64,000 bases of DNA from Sorghum bicolor. Taxonomy: Eukaryota; Streptophyta; Magnoliopsida; Poales; Poaceae. The stretch is taken from the NCBI RefSeq assembly GCF_000003195.3, contig NC_012878.2:55118629-55182628 (forward strand). The letters run 5' to 3'. Shown piece after piece: positions 10,986 to 23,681 of the stretch (position 1 is the stretch's first letter; each line of letters starts with the position of its first letter). The position numbers and the translations under genes were made by a program. Under the pieces are notes generated by a model. It was not told the origin of the DNA, did not search any database, and worked only from the letters and a program-made list of their open reading frames with translations.

Positions 10986-13200
10986 GGTGACAGGGGTACA
11001 TGTTAAATGGGCCTTGCCGTACCCACGTCCTCATGAGCGAACTTATTTTTCACGGACACATCGTATTTACCGATATTTGATTTAGACGTTATTAGGCATT
11101 GCTAGCCACCAGCGCCCATTATGTGAGGTTCAACTTATACAGCCGTGGGTTACTCAAGTGGTGCCTCAAAATCTCGAGGCAGAGATGAAAATAAATAAAC
11201 CCAGCAAAAAAAACAAAACAAAAGCGGACCCAACACAGTCACGCCTTTCGAGGCCAATCCACCTAGGGATCGGAGACCCTGCAGGGCCGGACCTTATCTG
11301 ACGCAAGTCACACAGCCCACCAACAGCCCGTCAATATTTTATCGTTAGCCGCACTCCGATGGCTCACACGTGTCCAACCTTGCGTCATCCAACGGCCCGA
11401 GAGCGAACAGCGGCGCGCTCGCCCACGTGGTGGTTACGTGGGAGCACGAGGCGGGCCCGTGCGTGACAGCGTGAGCACCTTCCGGTGAGGTGACCCCGGC
11501 GCGCTCGACGTGGCACAATCACAGGCGTCTGCTTAATCTCCGGTGGACCTCTGACGGTGACGGTGGTGCTAATAGCGTGGGTGAAAACGCTTTTTTAAGT
11601 TTTAATAACGCTGTGCTAGAGTTAAAAAAAGTTGCTATGCTCTATACAACTCAAGTACCGATGTGCTCATGATTCACTGAGATGGATTTTAAGGGAGATA
11701 TTTTTTCTTTTTCTTTTTTAAACATTTTTACCCTAAAAAATTGATGGGTCAATGTAGCATAGCACAGTAGCACACGATGGTAGGTTTGATTAACCTTGAT
11801 AGGTGCAATTTTATGTAGACAAAATCCATGATAATGTGACATGATGTACCACGCTATGATGACCCAGCATGTGATGCTACTTTTATATGATGGTGCTCCC
11901 CTCTCGAGTGCGCAGCCACAATAGCTCAGCTCTGCTCAAATTTCCGTACCAGCCCCACATATGTCAATCGAAATCCAAATTCATGGTCCAACATCAGGAA
12001 ATCGAGCGTACCTCATGCTGAATATGCATAGAACTTGCACACGAAAAAAGTTTCACAAAAAGAAGAACCAACTTGTGTATACACTAATTTGTTCAACTTT
12101 GACATATCTGGCACACAATTGAGAGATGTGAAACTATATGAGACGGTCGCGTTTAGGAAAAAAAATGAGATACTTCCATCAACATAGGCTTATTTTTTCT
12201 AGCTTTATTTGATAAACTAGGTGTATGAGCTAAAAAATATCTAGTGGATCATTATGGTTTTAGTTTAGACAAGAAAAAAAAGATATTATCATTTTGTTTT
12301 CCAAAATGCTTCAAATTTTACATGGAGCCATAATTTAGAGGTCCATCAGATGGAGCCTATTACTTTTGTCTTTGAAATATTGGTCAAGAATCTATATTGT
12401 AGTGTAACGATATCTCACTTCCGTATTGATACAATTGCAGAGCACATATGTCTGAACATAGTTTTGAAGTTTTTTTAAAAGCAAACTAGACAGGAGAGCC
12501 GCTGATTGAATCTATTTTGATGTCATCCATTGCGCCCCCTCTCATAATTATAAATCCCATTTAGACTCCTAACTCAAAAACTTTTTAATTTTGACCATTG
12601 ACCTAACAAAATTTAGATAATTTGTCAACACAAAATTGGAAATACTAGGTTCATTATAAAAGGTTCTTCTATTTATAATATAACCTTTTCATTAAAGATA
12701 TCATATTTTTTATAGATTGCTTGTTAAAGTGTCAATTTAAATTAAAAAAATGTCATACACACAAACCATGCATGTTGATAGTACTTCCCAATAGCCCACA
12801 TTGCAACAATTACCCACGTGGTAAACACAACAAATCGAGGAAACTCATTACTTCCATCTGCCATCAATTTCTCCTTGTTTTTCTCTTCTGTTGAGCAGCA
12901 CCACCACAGTTGTCACTGCCCGACTTTGACTGTGAAGCCTCCAAATATGCCTTGATTTTTCTCCTGCCCTATTTTTTACTACTCATTAATATCTGGATTT
13001 TTCTTATACTGCTATAAAAAGAGATATATCTCATTTTTTAACAGGCCATTAAAGCTGCCTATACTAGTTTGGTTTCCAGCCAGGGGAGGGAGTGGCTGTG
13101 GGCGGCTGTGGCTTTGGCCTTTATTTACTCCTTAAGAACCGTTCATCTCTGCTGACCTCCCTCCCTCGTCGTCCTCCTCCGCTCCGCTCTCCAACGCCAC
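10986..13200. other. Intergenic, with a promoter-like island near 11230-11560; GATA upstream region
   Basis: Positions 11230-11560 form a GC-rich island with several ACGT cores (CACACGTGTCC, CCCACGTGGTGG, CGACGTGGC). No open frame that follows is convincing, so it may be an orphaned promoter. From 11900 to 13000 the DNA is AT-rich without recognised repeats. The last 150 bases before 13200 are pyrimidine-rich and form the promoter and leader of the GATA gene. Confidence 0.4.
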
Positions 13201-13220
13201 GGACGCGTCCCAATTAAACC

Positions 13221-13223
<3 letters not shown>

Positions 13224-13255
<32 letters not shown>
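13224..13255 (+). repeat. (CT)n microsatellite in the GATA gene 5' leader
   Basis: About sixteen CT units lie 113 bases before the GATA start codon. CT/GA tracts are common in grass 5' UTRs and core promoters; an effect on this gene is only inferred. Confidence 0.85.
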
Positions 13256-13261
<6 letters not shown>

Positions 13262-13367
13262 GTTATTTCCGCCAGCCTCTCCACGCACGCAGAAAAAATC
13301 AGGGACAGAAATAAGCGGAGGGGAGGGAGAGGAGGAAGGGAACAAAAGACAAATTCTGTGCGGTGGA

Positions 13368-14959
13368 ATGGAGGTTTCGGCCGAGTGCGCGGGCGGCGGG
13401 AGGGTCAGGAAGGAGGCCGACCTCTTCCTCGTCGACGACCTCCTCGACCTGCCGTGCGACGACGAGGAGGAGGCGCAGGAGGCCGTGGTGGTGGGCGATG
13501 GGGAAGGGGACGGGGACGGGAGTAAGCAGCAGCAGGCTGCTGCGTTGTTGGGCGGCCGGGCTTGTGGTGCCGGCGGGGAGGACGGTGCCGGCGCCGGTAA
13601 CGCGTCGAACGACTCGTCGGCGGTGACGACTGCGCTGGACAGCTGCAGCAATTCCCTCTCCGTTTCCGGACTCGCCGACGGGGACTTCTCCGGCGGGCTG
13701 TGCGAGCCGGTAAATTCCTCTCGTCGTGGTTTTCGTCTTTTTCTTCCATGAATTCCGGCGAACTGCTCGATTTCTTTACGCGTTTCTTCGGTGAATTAAC
13801 GGTTCCGATAACCCGTCCGACTTCCATTCCACCACCGGCACCCATTAAAGTTCTCCTTGAATGGCGGGAGCAAACGTCCCGTGAATAGTAAGTAAACTGA
13901 TGCGACCTGCAGCAGCCCAAAAATAGCGGCGTCCTAAACGCTCGCCACTGCACTCTGCTGGCACCCGAAAATAGTCCGTTCGGTGCTGCTCGACTGATTC
14001 ATTGACTTTTAACGGCGCCATTGCTGACTGATTTTTTCTTGGTGTGATGAACCCCTGCGCAGTACGACCAACTGGCGGAGCTGGAATGGCTGTCCAACTA
14101 CATGGGCGAGGACAACTTCCCCACGGAGGACCTCAAGAAGCTGCAGCTCATCACCGGCATTCCGCCGGCCGGCACTGCCACCGCCACGGCGCCAGCTCCC
14201 GCTCCTGCGGTCGTCGCCGCACAGCAGGCACAGGCACAGCCAGCCGGCGGCGTGTTGCCACCGGAGGCGCCCGTCCCAGGAAAGGCGCGCAGCAAGCGGT
14301 CGCGCATCGCGCCATGCAGCTGGGCCTCCCGCCTGCTCGTGCTCCCGCCACCTCCGGCGTCGCCACCGTCCCCGGCGTCCGCGGCCATCTCGCCGTCCGA
14401 GTCCGGTACCGCGGCGCCTGCGTTCCCGGCCAAGAAGCCGTCGAAGCCTGCGAAGAAGAAGGAGGCGTCGACGCCGTCGCTGCCAAACAACAACGCCGCC
14501 GCCGCTGCGGCTGCTGCTGCGTCGGCGGCGGCCGCGGGGGAAGGGAGGCGGTGCCTGCACTGCGAGACCGACAAGACGCCTCAGTGGAGGACGGGGCCGC
14601 TGGGCCCCAAGACGCTGTGCAACGCGTGCGGTGTGCGGTACAAGTCGGGGCGCCTCGTGCCGGAGTACCGTCCGGCGGCGAGCCCGACGTTCGTGGTGTC
14701 CAAGCACTCCAACTCCCACCGGAAGGTGCTGGAGCTGCGCCGCCAGAAGGAGGCGCACCTGCACCCGCACCCGCACCACCAGTACCAGCCACAGCCGCCG
14801 CAGGGGCCGCTCGCCCACATCGGCGGCGCCGGTGGCGGGGCGGCCTTGATGCACGCGCCGAACCCGCTGATGTTCGACGGGCCGGCGGGGCCGCTCATCG
14901 GCGACGACTTCTTGATCCACAACCACCACATAGGGCCGGACTTCCGTCAGCTCATCTAG
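13368..14959 (+). CDS. GATA zinc-finger transcription factor (two exons, 412 aa)
   Basis: Exons 13368-13709 and 14063-14959 join in phase 0 through a GT-AG intron, giving 412 aa. The protein starts [11 protein letters not shown], carries an acidic N-terminal half ([35 protein letters not shown] in exon 2) and a Lys/Ala-rich middle ([11 protein letters not shown]). A single plant-type class IV finger lies at residues 278-303: C278-LH-C281, an 18-residue loop with [15 protein letters not shown], then C300-NA-C303. A basic tail ([15 protein letters not shown]) follows. It should bind WGATAR sites in the nucleus. The FLVDDLLD and EWLSNYMGE motifs before the finger are typical of the subfamily containing Arabidopsis GATA5, 8 and 12. 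The first ATG in good context is used; an upstream in-frame CTG-type extension was ignored. Poly-Ala before the finger is a length-variable tract. Confidence 0.95.
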
Positions 14960-16382
14960 GAACGTCGTCGTCTGGTCTCTTTGCTCGCTCTAGAGTTGAT
15001 CCAATAGCCCAGCAGCCCAGGAATAATTCAGCAAAACCAAAAACTGATCTTTTTTAGGAGTTTTTTGTCCAGTTTTTTTTTCTTAAATTTTCATTAGACA
15101 GTCCTTTCTGGAATCTTTATTTTTGTTTTCTCTCTTGATTTCTCATCTCCTTTTTTGAGCCTTTTTTTCTTAGACTCTTCTCGGATTTTTGAGTTTCTGA
15201 CACCGCCTTAGAAAATAATTCTAGGGAGTTGTTTTATTTTCGTAGCCTCTTTTTAATTTCCTCTCTTTCTTAGCATCTACCTTTTGATTTGTATAATGCA
15301 GAGCTCCTAGAGGAAGAGTAAACAAGCAGTTTTAAGTTCAAACTTCAAAGCTAGTGTGAGACTTCCTTACTTGTTTATGTGAATCCCAATCTTGTCTGCA
15401 TTTCGGCGAGCAAGATGATTCGCTCCCAGTGTGCTGAATCGATCGCTGTTATGATAAGGAGGCAGAGGTGCGCACAAACTGTCACAGTTCACAGCTCACA
15501 AAAAGTCACAACTCACGATCACAAGCGTGAGCGGGTGAGTGTGGTGTGTGTAACCAAACCAAAGTACGGAGCACTAGCAGTAGGGTGAAAAAAGGTGCAC
15601 GTGATCGTCGGAATCTCGCAATGCAAAAACAAACCACACCTCTCATGCTCCAACAACCTGAATGGTCAAGTTTCTCCCCTTTGCTTTGCTCAGCACACAA
15701 ATGGCTCGGCCTTCTTTTACCCCCCAAGAAGATGAAGAAAAGCATCATGTACACAGTGACTGTTGGGATATATTGCGAGGGCCCACATGGCAGGCAGTTG
15801 AACATGAACAGGGAAAGTAATATATACTGACAATCCTGTACATGTAGCAGTGTGGTATGCATGCCATGTGGGGTTTGGATATGGTTGCAGGCCGGCCAAG
15901 AGAGCATTGGATCCACAATTCCAACCACTTCGCTCGCTGTAAAAAAGGGTTTTGGTCCGGCGCTGTTGGATTGATCCTCCTTGTTTGGGCCCATTTTTGG
16001 GACGGATCGACCGGTGCGTACCTGACCACCGAAAGCTTCGAATTACCTATTGGATGCATGCTATGCTAGCTACCGGTACCTGTCCTTGCTACCGCCACGA
16101 CGCCACCCGGCCCCTCGATGTGATGACGATGTGCTCTAGTGTTTAGTGACCTGCTTTGCCAAAGCCCTGACGCCTGTGCACTGCCACTGCAGCGGCCACC
16201 GGTAAATGTAATGTCACATGACAGTGCAAGGGCCACCTGCAGCAGGCCAGGACATGCATGTCCTGACGCCGAGGCATCGACGTCTGATAGATTTCGCCTG
16301 AAGCAAAGGCACTCCACTCCAGTGCTTTTGTGCAAGGAGAGAAACAACGGGCTCCTGCTTGCATAGACCAGAGAGTTACTGA
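14960..16382. other. GATA 3' flank and intergenic DNA
   Basis: Positions 14960-15360 are T-rich and are the probable 3' UTR and terminator region of the GATA gene. The remaining sequence up to 16380 has no recognised gene, repeat or transposon end. Confidence 0.4.
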
Positions 16383-16617
16383 GGTCTTGTTTAGTTCACC
16401 CAAAAAGCAAAAAGTTTTCAAGATTCTCCATCACATCGAATCTTGCGGCACATGCATGAAGTATTAAATATAGACGAAAGCAAAAACTAATTACACAGTT
16501 TAGCTGGAAATCGCGAGACGAATCTTTTGATCCCAGTTAGTCCATAATTGGATAATATTTATCACAAACAAACGAAAGTGCTACAGTACCGAAATCCAAA
16601 ATCTTTTCAGAAAAGCC
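16383..16617. mobile_element. PIF/Harbinger-like MITE, family A copy 2
   Basis: A 235-bp element that begins GGTCTTGTTTAGTTC and ends AAAAGCC, with TGA duplicated on both sides (16380-16382 and 16618-16620). Its interior matches family A in the opposite orientation to copy 1 (CATCACATCGAATCTTGC ... CGAAAGTGCTACAGTACC). Confidence 0.9.
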
Positions 16618-17389
16618 TGAGCTATCTTGAGAAACACTTGTGAATCGCGTACCGCTAGCTGCTAGGTGCTAGATGTTCGTGTCACTACGTTCATTAGTAG
16701 TTCGTGAAGAACTAATAAAGATGGTCTGACACGGTATGTTTGTACACACGGTACATGTTAGGAAAAAACCCGCTTGCTCCTTATCGTACAAGCGAAGATA
16801 ACCTAGTGACTAGTGAGTGTCCTGGATACCTTCATACCAGCTTACACGTACCGTACCGGCCGACTTCACTCTCAGGACAGTTGTGAGTATGCACCATATA
16901 TATGTAGATGTAGGGCACAGGAGTAGCAGTGTATCGGTTTCTCCAGAAGTTTTATGGTGGTGTGGGTACCATACCACTGTCTAACTCTATGACCAAAGCG
17001 CATGCAGGGAGAGCTTTCAGCAGTTTGATGCATGCCACCATTATTTCTTCTACGATCGAGTATAATCATATTATCTGATAGTATCTGTATGACTGTATAT
17101 TTTCGGATGCACATCTCCATCATTGCCGTGCAGGTAGGATAGTTGTATGAAGCGAACAAGTCATGGAGATCGATAGCTACGTGCAGGGGAAATTAAATTT
17201 CAGTCAGCGCTGGGGAACACCTTGGCCGGATTTCTCGTTCCACCAACGGAAGACAGTTGATGCACAACCAAAAAAAATGGCAATGGGTTTACAGGTATGT
17301 ATCATCTGTCATCCACCAATACCCTGCATCTGTTAGTATATATAGGACGAGTTTTAGTTACGGGCCAAAACTCATCTCACCTGTTCACA
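16618..17389. other. Intergenic, nothing recognised
   Basis: Mixed-composition DNA with several ATG-rich short frames and no domain, repeat or terminal motif that I can support. Confidence 0.4.
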
Positions 17390-17910
17390 TTACTCACCCT
17401 GGTCATTCGGTACTTTGGTTCGGTTCGATTCGGTATTTTGTTTTTTATAGAAATTCGGTTCCTCGGAAAATAGGTACCGATCGGTTGCTTCCAAAAATCG
17501 GTATCGAAGAAATTTCGGTACTTTCGGTTCGGTTTCGATATTTACCGAAAAATACCGAACTAGTCACATGAACATATAATAGCAAGTTCAAAAACTAATT
17601 TTAACATAATTTGCAAATAATTTCATAAAGAATAATAGTGTGAAATACATACATATACAAGTCCACAAGATTATTCTATGAGTAGAGTACCAAATGTACA
17701 AAATATAATAGACTAAAATAGTGCTATTAATAATATAACTACACTCGAACTCAGCACATTTCAGTAAATTCGGTTCCCCAAGATAAAGTACCGAATTTAG
17801 CTTGGTTCCTGAAAATTAGGAACCAAACAAGTTACTGAAAAATTCGGTTCGGTTTCGGTACTTTCGATTCGGTTCTCGATATTTTTAGTTCAATTCTCAG
17901 TTTTTGGTAT
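17390..17910. repeat. TTCGGTTCGG-rich repeat element (uncharacterised TE)
   Basis: Both edges of this 0.5-kb stretch (17405-17575 and 17765-17905) are dense in TTCGGTTCGGTTTCGGTA-like motifs and their complement TACCGAA, around an AT-rich core. This subterminal-repeat layout suggests a non-autonomous transposon, but I could not define terminal repeats or a target duplication. The CCGAAC/GGTTCGG vocabulary recurs weakly at 47450-47585. Confidence 0.4.
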
Positions 17911-17995
17911 TCTATGCCCAGGCTGACATTTCACAACATAATCATAGGAATTCATAACTTGTAAGAGACGTCACATGAATAGCTTTATTTACATC

Positions 17996-18288
17996 CAGCG
18001 ACGAAGCCAGCGGTGGGGCTAGGGGGGCTCCAGCCCCCCTACCGCTGCTGGCCCAGTAGAATCTCTAGTCCTCTTCTTCTAATTTTAGACACAAATTTAT
18101 AAGGCAGAGTGGGCTAAAAACTTTATTTTTTAGATATATTTTATAAATTTCATCATTGATTTATATTTTTAATATAAGACTGCTTCAAACTAATGTATTT
18201 TTTTCTATTACAAGAGGTAATAGTAGAGCTAAGTCGATGTGGAACATTTATTCAGCCCCTCCTATTTTTTTTTCCGACTTTGTCCTTG
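17996..18288. mobile_element. Non-autonomous hAT element with 8-bp target duplication
   Basis: A 293-bp element with ends CAGCGACGAAGCCAG and, reverse-complemented, CAAGGACAAAGTCGG (10 of 15 matches). It is flanked by a perfect 8-bp duplication TTTACATC at 17988-17995 and 18289-18296. The duplication length and CAG/CAA start are diagnostic of the hAT superfamily. It is too short to encode a transposase. The 5' part holds a GC hairpin (GGGGGGCTCCAGCCCCCC). Confidence 0.9.
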
Positions 18289-18296
18289 TTTACATC

Positions 18297-20990
18297 AACT
18301 AGTCCCATAAACCACGCTTGCATAGGCTTTCAATTTTAGGAGACATTATTAAAGTATTAGAAGTTTTAAATATGCTTAGTACATGCGGAGCACTATCAAT
18401 CAACATCACCTATTTTTGCTATTTGATTCATTTTCTATGATGATCATATAGTTACTCCGTGCCTTGATGGTTTCTGCTCGGGCCGGCCCAAGCCAACCGT
18501 CTGGCCATCCAACTATCCAAGGGCTGGCGCCCGTTTCACGTGTTACCAACTTGCCACCCGCGGACGTGCCGCGGCGACCTTGGTTTAATTTCGGTGGGAT
18601 CTAGTCGGCAAGTCGGCAGCGGAGCGGCAAGCACGCAAAGCGGTCGCGTTCCGCTGTTTTCGCCTCGAGGCCACGGTCTGGACGCCTGGTCGTGGTCGCT
18701 CGCTAGTCGCGGCACGTTGCTCGCGAACGCGCCCTGCTGCGAACACCGGGCAGCGGCCGCGGCCTGCGAAGCGTAGCGGCGGCGGCGGCGGCGTTCGTGT
18801 GACTCTGCTTCTGAGCACCTGAGCACACGTGACGACGTGCACGGCCCCGATCGGCGTTGGCGGGGACCAGCCGAAGCGCCCTGCCGGAGCCGCACCGCAC
18901 CCGCGTACACTTGAGCGCTGCCCAGGCGGCCAGGCGAGTACCCCATGAGCTACGCACGCGACCAGCGCCGCCTAGCAGCTAGCTGCAGGTATCGCTACAG
19001 CATGCAGCAGGGCGAGGGAGTTGTGCAGAGCCAGGGTTCCTTGGCGTCGCGGCAGCTTTCCCGTGCCGCGCGTCCGTGACTGACGCCTTTAACCGCCCCG
19101 TGCCTGCGTGTCCAGTACTGCAATACACCGTACCAGGCGTCGACGGTGTGCGTGTTCACTGAACCCAGCAGGGCGCTGCGTAGGCACCTTACGTGATCTG
19201 CCTCTGAATCTTTCGATCGATTACTATACTTACACTTCAGTCCCAATCATCTTCAGTGGCACCACGAAACTGAGCCCAACGCCAGAAATGTCTCACTCTA
19301 CCTGAAATGCTCTCGAAAATTCGTCAGCCGTTCGTGATCGAGCTGGGAATCGGTTCCCATGGTTTTCGTGGAGAAAGGGAGAACAAAATAAGGCGTTTCT
19401 ATCGGAAAATTTGAGAACATGCGAAAAATTGGCAAATGAAATCTTATTAGGAAGACACTAAAAGCCCACATAAAGATGCTAACTGTTCGTACGGCTGGTC
19501 GCTACTTTCGGCCCAGCAGCAAAAGGCCTTCTAGTGAATTGGGAGTATCTTGGTGGTTTTATGTGATTTCATCTCTGCGCCGGCAGAGCACGCCATTTTC
19601 TAATATCGTTTTTTTTTCTTTTCTTTTGTTTCCGTGGAGTGGTAGCGTCATTGTAGGTGGGAGGAACATAACATATCTCATGACCACTTCAAATAAAGTG
19701 AAGAAAGTGAGTGTAAAGAGGCATATATTTGGTACCAGATATATCTCGTGAGCCTTCTCTGGCCCTACATTTTTATTATGAATTGTACGCCTAGACAAGA
19801 ACATGTTGTATGTATGCATGTATTACGTTGTTACTTATTTATGACATAGGTACCTATAAATTTACACCTATCACAAGTATACACATCCTATGTACAATAA
19901 ATACACCACACAATCTAGACTGTCGTGCCTGTACTTTAAATGAAAGGTTTTTACAAACTGCATTGTTTCTTATCCTGTGGAATCTAAAGCCGCCCACTTT
20001 TGTCTAGACCATGGACTGCACACAATCTTGACTACCTTTGTGATGTCTCTTTATAACCACTAGGAGTCTAGGACAACTACTTTTAGGACTACCAAGATTC
20101 GACACAATCTTGGTTGTTGTTATCACACTCTTATAGTACTAGGAGTTTAAATCACCCACATATGGGACTACCTCACTACCATGATACCATGGGCGATATG
20201 TGAGAAGGATTGCAAACTTTATTAGATGTGGTTTTGCTTTTCACATGTACTGTTTTATGTTTATGCAACTTGTGTTATGTTCACACTCTTTTCAGTTTCT
20301 TGGCTTGCACATAAGTCTAGATCAATGGTCAATGAACATGGTATTAGATAATAAATATGGATCTAAACAAATGTCTGAAGGTATATCTGAATATTATTTA
20401 GATAGGCGCGCACACACAATCACTAGAAGTTGTATTACAATAACATCTGCATTTTAAGTACAATTTCCTACTACCACTAAAAGATTTAAGCCACTGTAGT
20501 CATAAATAATCAGTCTAATGGAAATGACACATTCCTTTACAAGTAGCCATCTGAATTCTAAAATTAAACCATGGTAGTGTTTCGGCTTTTGCCATCTTGA
20601 CTTCTAGGAGAGTTTGGTTTTTGTACATAATTTTCTCTTCATGCACAAGAAGTATATCTTTATTTCTAGCATTGGTTGCCAAATAGAGCACCCAAACTAA
20701 AGTGGTGTGTAACATTACCACAGCTCCAATGTGAGACAACCCTAGAATCGTATTCTGACAACCACCAGCACCCCTTAGCACCCAACGCTGCAGCTGCTCT
20801 TACAATGTTACAAAATGGAAGTGTTATATTAAAAATTTGAGTGGATAAATTGATATTAGCAAGATTATGGCGTTATAGATGTAAAATCTAGTTGTTGGGT
20901 GCAGGCGGGGTTTGGAGTGATAGAATGACCTATTGTGATCTGATTATATGTTTACTACTACAAATTTCATTTTCTCAACATTGTTTTTCA
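18297..20990. other. Intergenic, with a GC-rich island at 18470-19230
   Basis: The island at 18470-19230 gives long open frames on both strands, but their Arg/Ala-rich translations show no domain and no splice logic, so no gene is called. From 19300 to 20990 the DNA is AT-rich. The phrase ACACAATCTTG is repeated near 20020 and 20100, but no transposon terminus was defined. Confidence 0.35.
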
Positions 20991-21290
20991 CCGTTAGTTT
21001 GGCCAGAACCGATGATGGCGATAACATGTTTCACTGTCAGTACAAAAGTCGGCGGACCGCAATGACAAGAAAAATTGGCGGTTACAATAGTTTTCACTGC
21101 GGGGTCATTGGATGATCCGAGAGTGAAAATCATAGTGGTTATCACCGCCGAATCGTACGACGAACCGGTGGTGGAAACAATTTTTACCGGCCAGCAAACC
21201 GCCGATGAAAGTTGCTTTGACCACCTGCTCGTCGGATATGATCCGGCGGTGGAAACCGTGGTAGGGATGCAAGCGGAGAAAAAAACTAAT
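20955..21290. mobile_element. Possible CACTA-derived remnant
   Basis: The stretch begins ACTACTACAAATTTC and is then full of variants of TTTCACCG / TCACCGCCGA / GGCGGTGG, in both orientations. CACTA elements in grasses carry such short subterminal repeats beside a CACTACAA-type end. No opposite terminus or target duplication was found, so this is tentative. Confidence 0.35.
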
Positions 21291-22500
21291 TAGGTCATCC
21301 ATGTAAAAGTTGTTTCGAGAACGATAATCTCGTCTGCACAGTACACAAACTAAGAAACTGTAGTATACGGTTGTTGTTTCTGCAATCGTACGCATGTATA
21401 TAGTAGCCCAGTTATTAGTTTCCATGTTCCACGTGTGTTTTTCCTATTTTGCATGCCTTGCCATGTGATTCTGAAGGATGGGATGTTGTTTGTGCCGGTT
21501 ACATGTATCATACATGTATATGCTTTCCCTATTGCTCTTTGCTGGATGGCGTGATGATCTGCATAAAACGTCGATAGTATTACATATGCACCACAAAGCA
21601 GCAAAGAAACATTGCTCTGCTACTGTTTGTATAGCGTCCAATTGCAGGAGCTCCACGCATATATGAGACGACCTCCATGCCACTTGCATTGGGACACTGA
21701 TCTGATATGATTCTGATCACACTCTCTTCTCCGGTCGATCCTTATGCTGCTAGTGGTGGTTCTTGGTGGCATCGTACGCCAGTCATCATCCGAGGCGAAA
21801 GCTTCGTTTCGCCGAGGCAGACAGCGCGCGTACAGTAGGACAGATGAACGAGGACGACCGACGGTGTGGTCTGAAAAGGAAAAGAAAAGAGATGAACAGG
21901 GAAAAGGCACTCACCGTCCTGCAGGAGATGAGGTTAGGCCCTGAAGCTCTGTCATGGCAAGGCCCCGCGCGCCGGCGATGCGCATCCCGTGAGCCGATCA
22001 CAGGCGCGCGATTTCGACAACCCGCGCTGCTCGACCGATCCATGCATGCATCCGAGCCACACACCCATCCTCGTCTGCACGTATGCAAATGGCAGCAGAT
22101 CAGAGCTGATGATCGAAGCTAGCTGCAGGTTGCAAGTGTGTACATAGTACGTCAGTGTGTTCATGTGCAACGATAATAGATAGATAGCAGGTTTCGGGGA
22201 AGCCTACTGATGATGGATCGATCGATCGCAGATAAAGATCTACATCGTGGCGTTGCACTTTAGTTACCGGCAAATAAAGGAGCAAAGATCTGTGTAGAGC
22301 AAAGCGAGCAGGGATATTTTCATCCCGTGGGGGAAGAGATGCACTTTTGGGGTAACAATCTCCTGGCCCTAGTTGCTCGAGCGTCAGGAGGTTCTTCCTC
22401 ATCCCCTTTTTCCGCCGCACGCGCACACAGGATTGATTTGCAGGAGAGATAGATGAGCCGATTTTCCTGTGATACTACTCTGATCCTGTGGGCGGGACCA
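21291..22500. other. Upstream region of the DUF1677 gene
   Basis: No coding exon is supported. The last 500 bases lead into the TATA box at 22530 and are likely to contain the regulatory region of the DUF1677 gene. Confidence 0.4.
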
Positions 22501-22529
22501 ACCCTCTAGCCTGCCGCCGGCGCCGCGCC

Positions 22530-22537
22530 TATAAATA
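22530..22537 (+). promoter_or_regulatory. TATA box of the DUF1677 gene
   Basis: TATAAATA in a GC-rich setting lies 246 bases before the start codon at 22783. Expected transcription start is about 22560. The first ATG met after that point is the one used for the gene, which supports both calls. Confidence 0.8.
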
Positions 22538-22782
22538 GGCCCCCGGCCTCGGAGGCGTCGCCACCCATAGCCGGCCAGCCCGTGCGCACGACAGCTAGTA
22601 CACAAGTAGGTGTGGGTGATAGCCTCCTGTACTAAGCTACCCGTGCGCAGAAGTGACTGACTGATCGGTCAGGCTAACTACCTGCTTCTTCTTGCGCGGT
22701 TAGCTATAGATCACACGACAGTGTTTAACAGTAGGTTAAAAGAAGCTTCGAGAGAGGCCGTTCCGTCGATCGTTGCTCAACA

Positions 22783-23472
22783 ATGCCGTGGCGTCTAGCT
22801 AGCAGACAGACGGAGTCCGGCCCCACGGTAATGATCGCCACTCATCATCTGCTAACTGCTAGCAGCTGCCTGATCGATCGATCGATCGACCTTTGCACGG
22901 ACTGCTAGCTTTATGTATGCATGCCTATGTATGATCATAGATTCATATAATCGTACCGTACTAAGCAAACTAAGCAAGTGGTTTGTTGTACTGACCTGGA
23001 CGAGGTTTTTTTTCCTTTATTGCAGCGTTGGGGCTCGTCGGAGGGCGGGGACCTGGCGGTGGACGGCGGCGTGGGCGTGGAGGCGCGGAGCGTGCGGTGC
23101 GAGTGCTGCGGGATGGCGGAGGAGTGCACGCCCACGTACATCGGGCGCGTCCGGGAGCGGTTCCAGGGGAAGTGGGTGTGCGGGCTGTGCGCCGAGGCCG
23201 TCAAGGAGCGGCAGGCGCGTGAGCCCGCGCTCACCGTGGGCGGCGCCGTGGCGGCGCACGCCGCCATGTGCGAGCGCTTCAACTCCACCGTCCGCCTCAA
23301 CCCCAAGCTGTCCCTCGCCAGCTCCATGCGCGACATCGCGCGCAAGAGCAGCATGCACCGGAGCCGCAGGAACAGCGTCGACGGCGGCGGCGGCGCCACC
23401 GCCACACCGCCGTCCGCCTGCGGCGGCGACAAGCTCGGCCGCGCCAGCAGCTGCGCGCTCCCCTACGTCTGA
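22783..23472 (+). CDS. DUF1677 family small protein (two exons, 163 aa)
   Basis: Exon 1 (22783-22827) encodes MPWRLASRQTESGPT and ends at a GTAATG donor. Exon 2 (23026-23472) follows a TTTATTGCAG acceptor in phase 0. The conserved core begins RSVRCECCGMAEECTP and runs through TYIGRVRERFQGKWVCGLC, AEAVKERQ, then AAMCERFNSTVRLNPKLSLA and SSMRDIARKSS. This CxCCG ... WVCGLC arrangement identifies the plant-specific DUF1677 family, whose biochemical role I do not know; paired cysteines (CECC and CGLC) suggest metal binding. The tail is Ser/Gly-rich. No ATG lies between the TATA box and 22783, which favours the short first exon. A translation starting in exon 2 would need an internal methionine and would lose part of the domain. 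Confidence 0.85.
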
Positions 23473-23681
23473 CACTGGAGAGCACGAGCGCGCGCGTTCG
23501 CGAGCTCGACCTCGACGCGGTGGCATGCGTGCATGCGCTGCTACTACCTGCTACTTTGCGGGGCCTTTATTTATACATGCATGGCGCATGCAGATATATA
23601 GCCGGACGTAGTACTCCTATATATGTATAAGTACGTGCAGTACTACCACTATCACGCGGCCTGCATGCTGCCAGCAGGACG

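Noticed and set aside
14009..14929. 306-codon open frame on the minus strand across the GATA gene
   Set aside because: It is an antisense shadow of the GC-rich GATA exon; the translation is Arg-rich with no domain.
18536..18946. 136-codon minus-strand open frame in a GC-rich island
   Set aside because: No recognisable domain, no splice logic, and composition alone explains its length.
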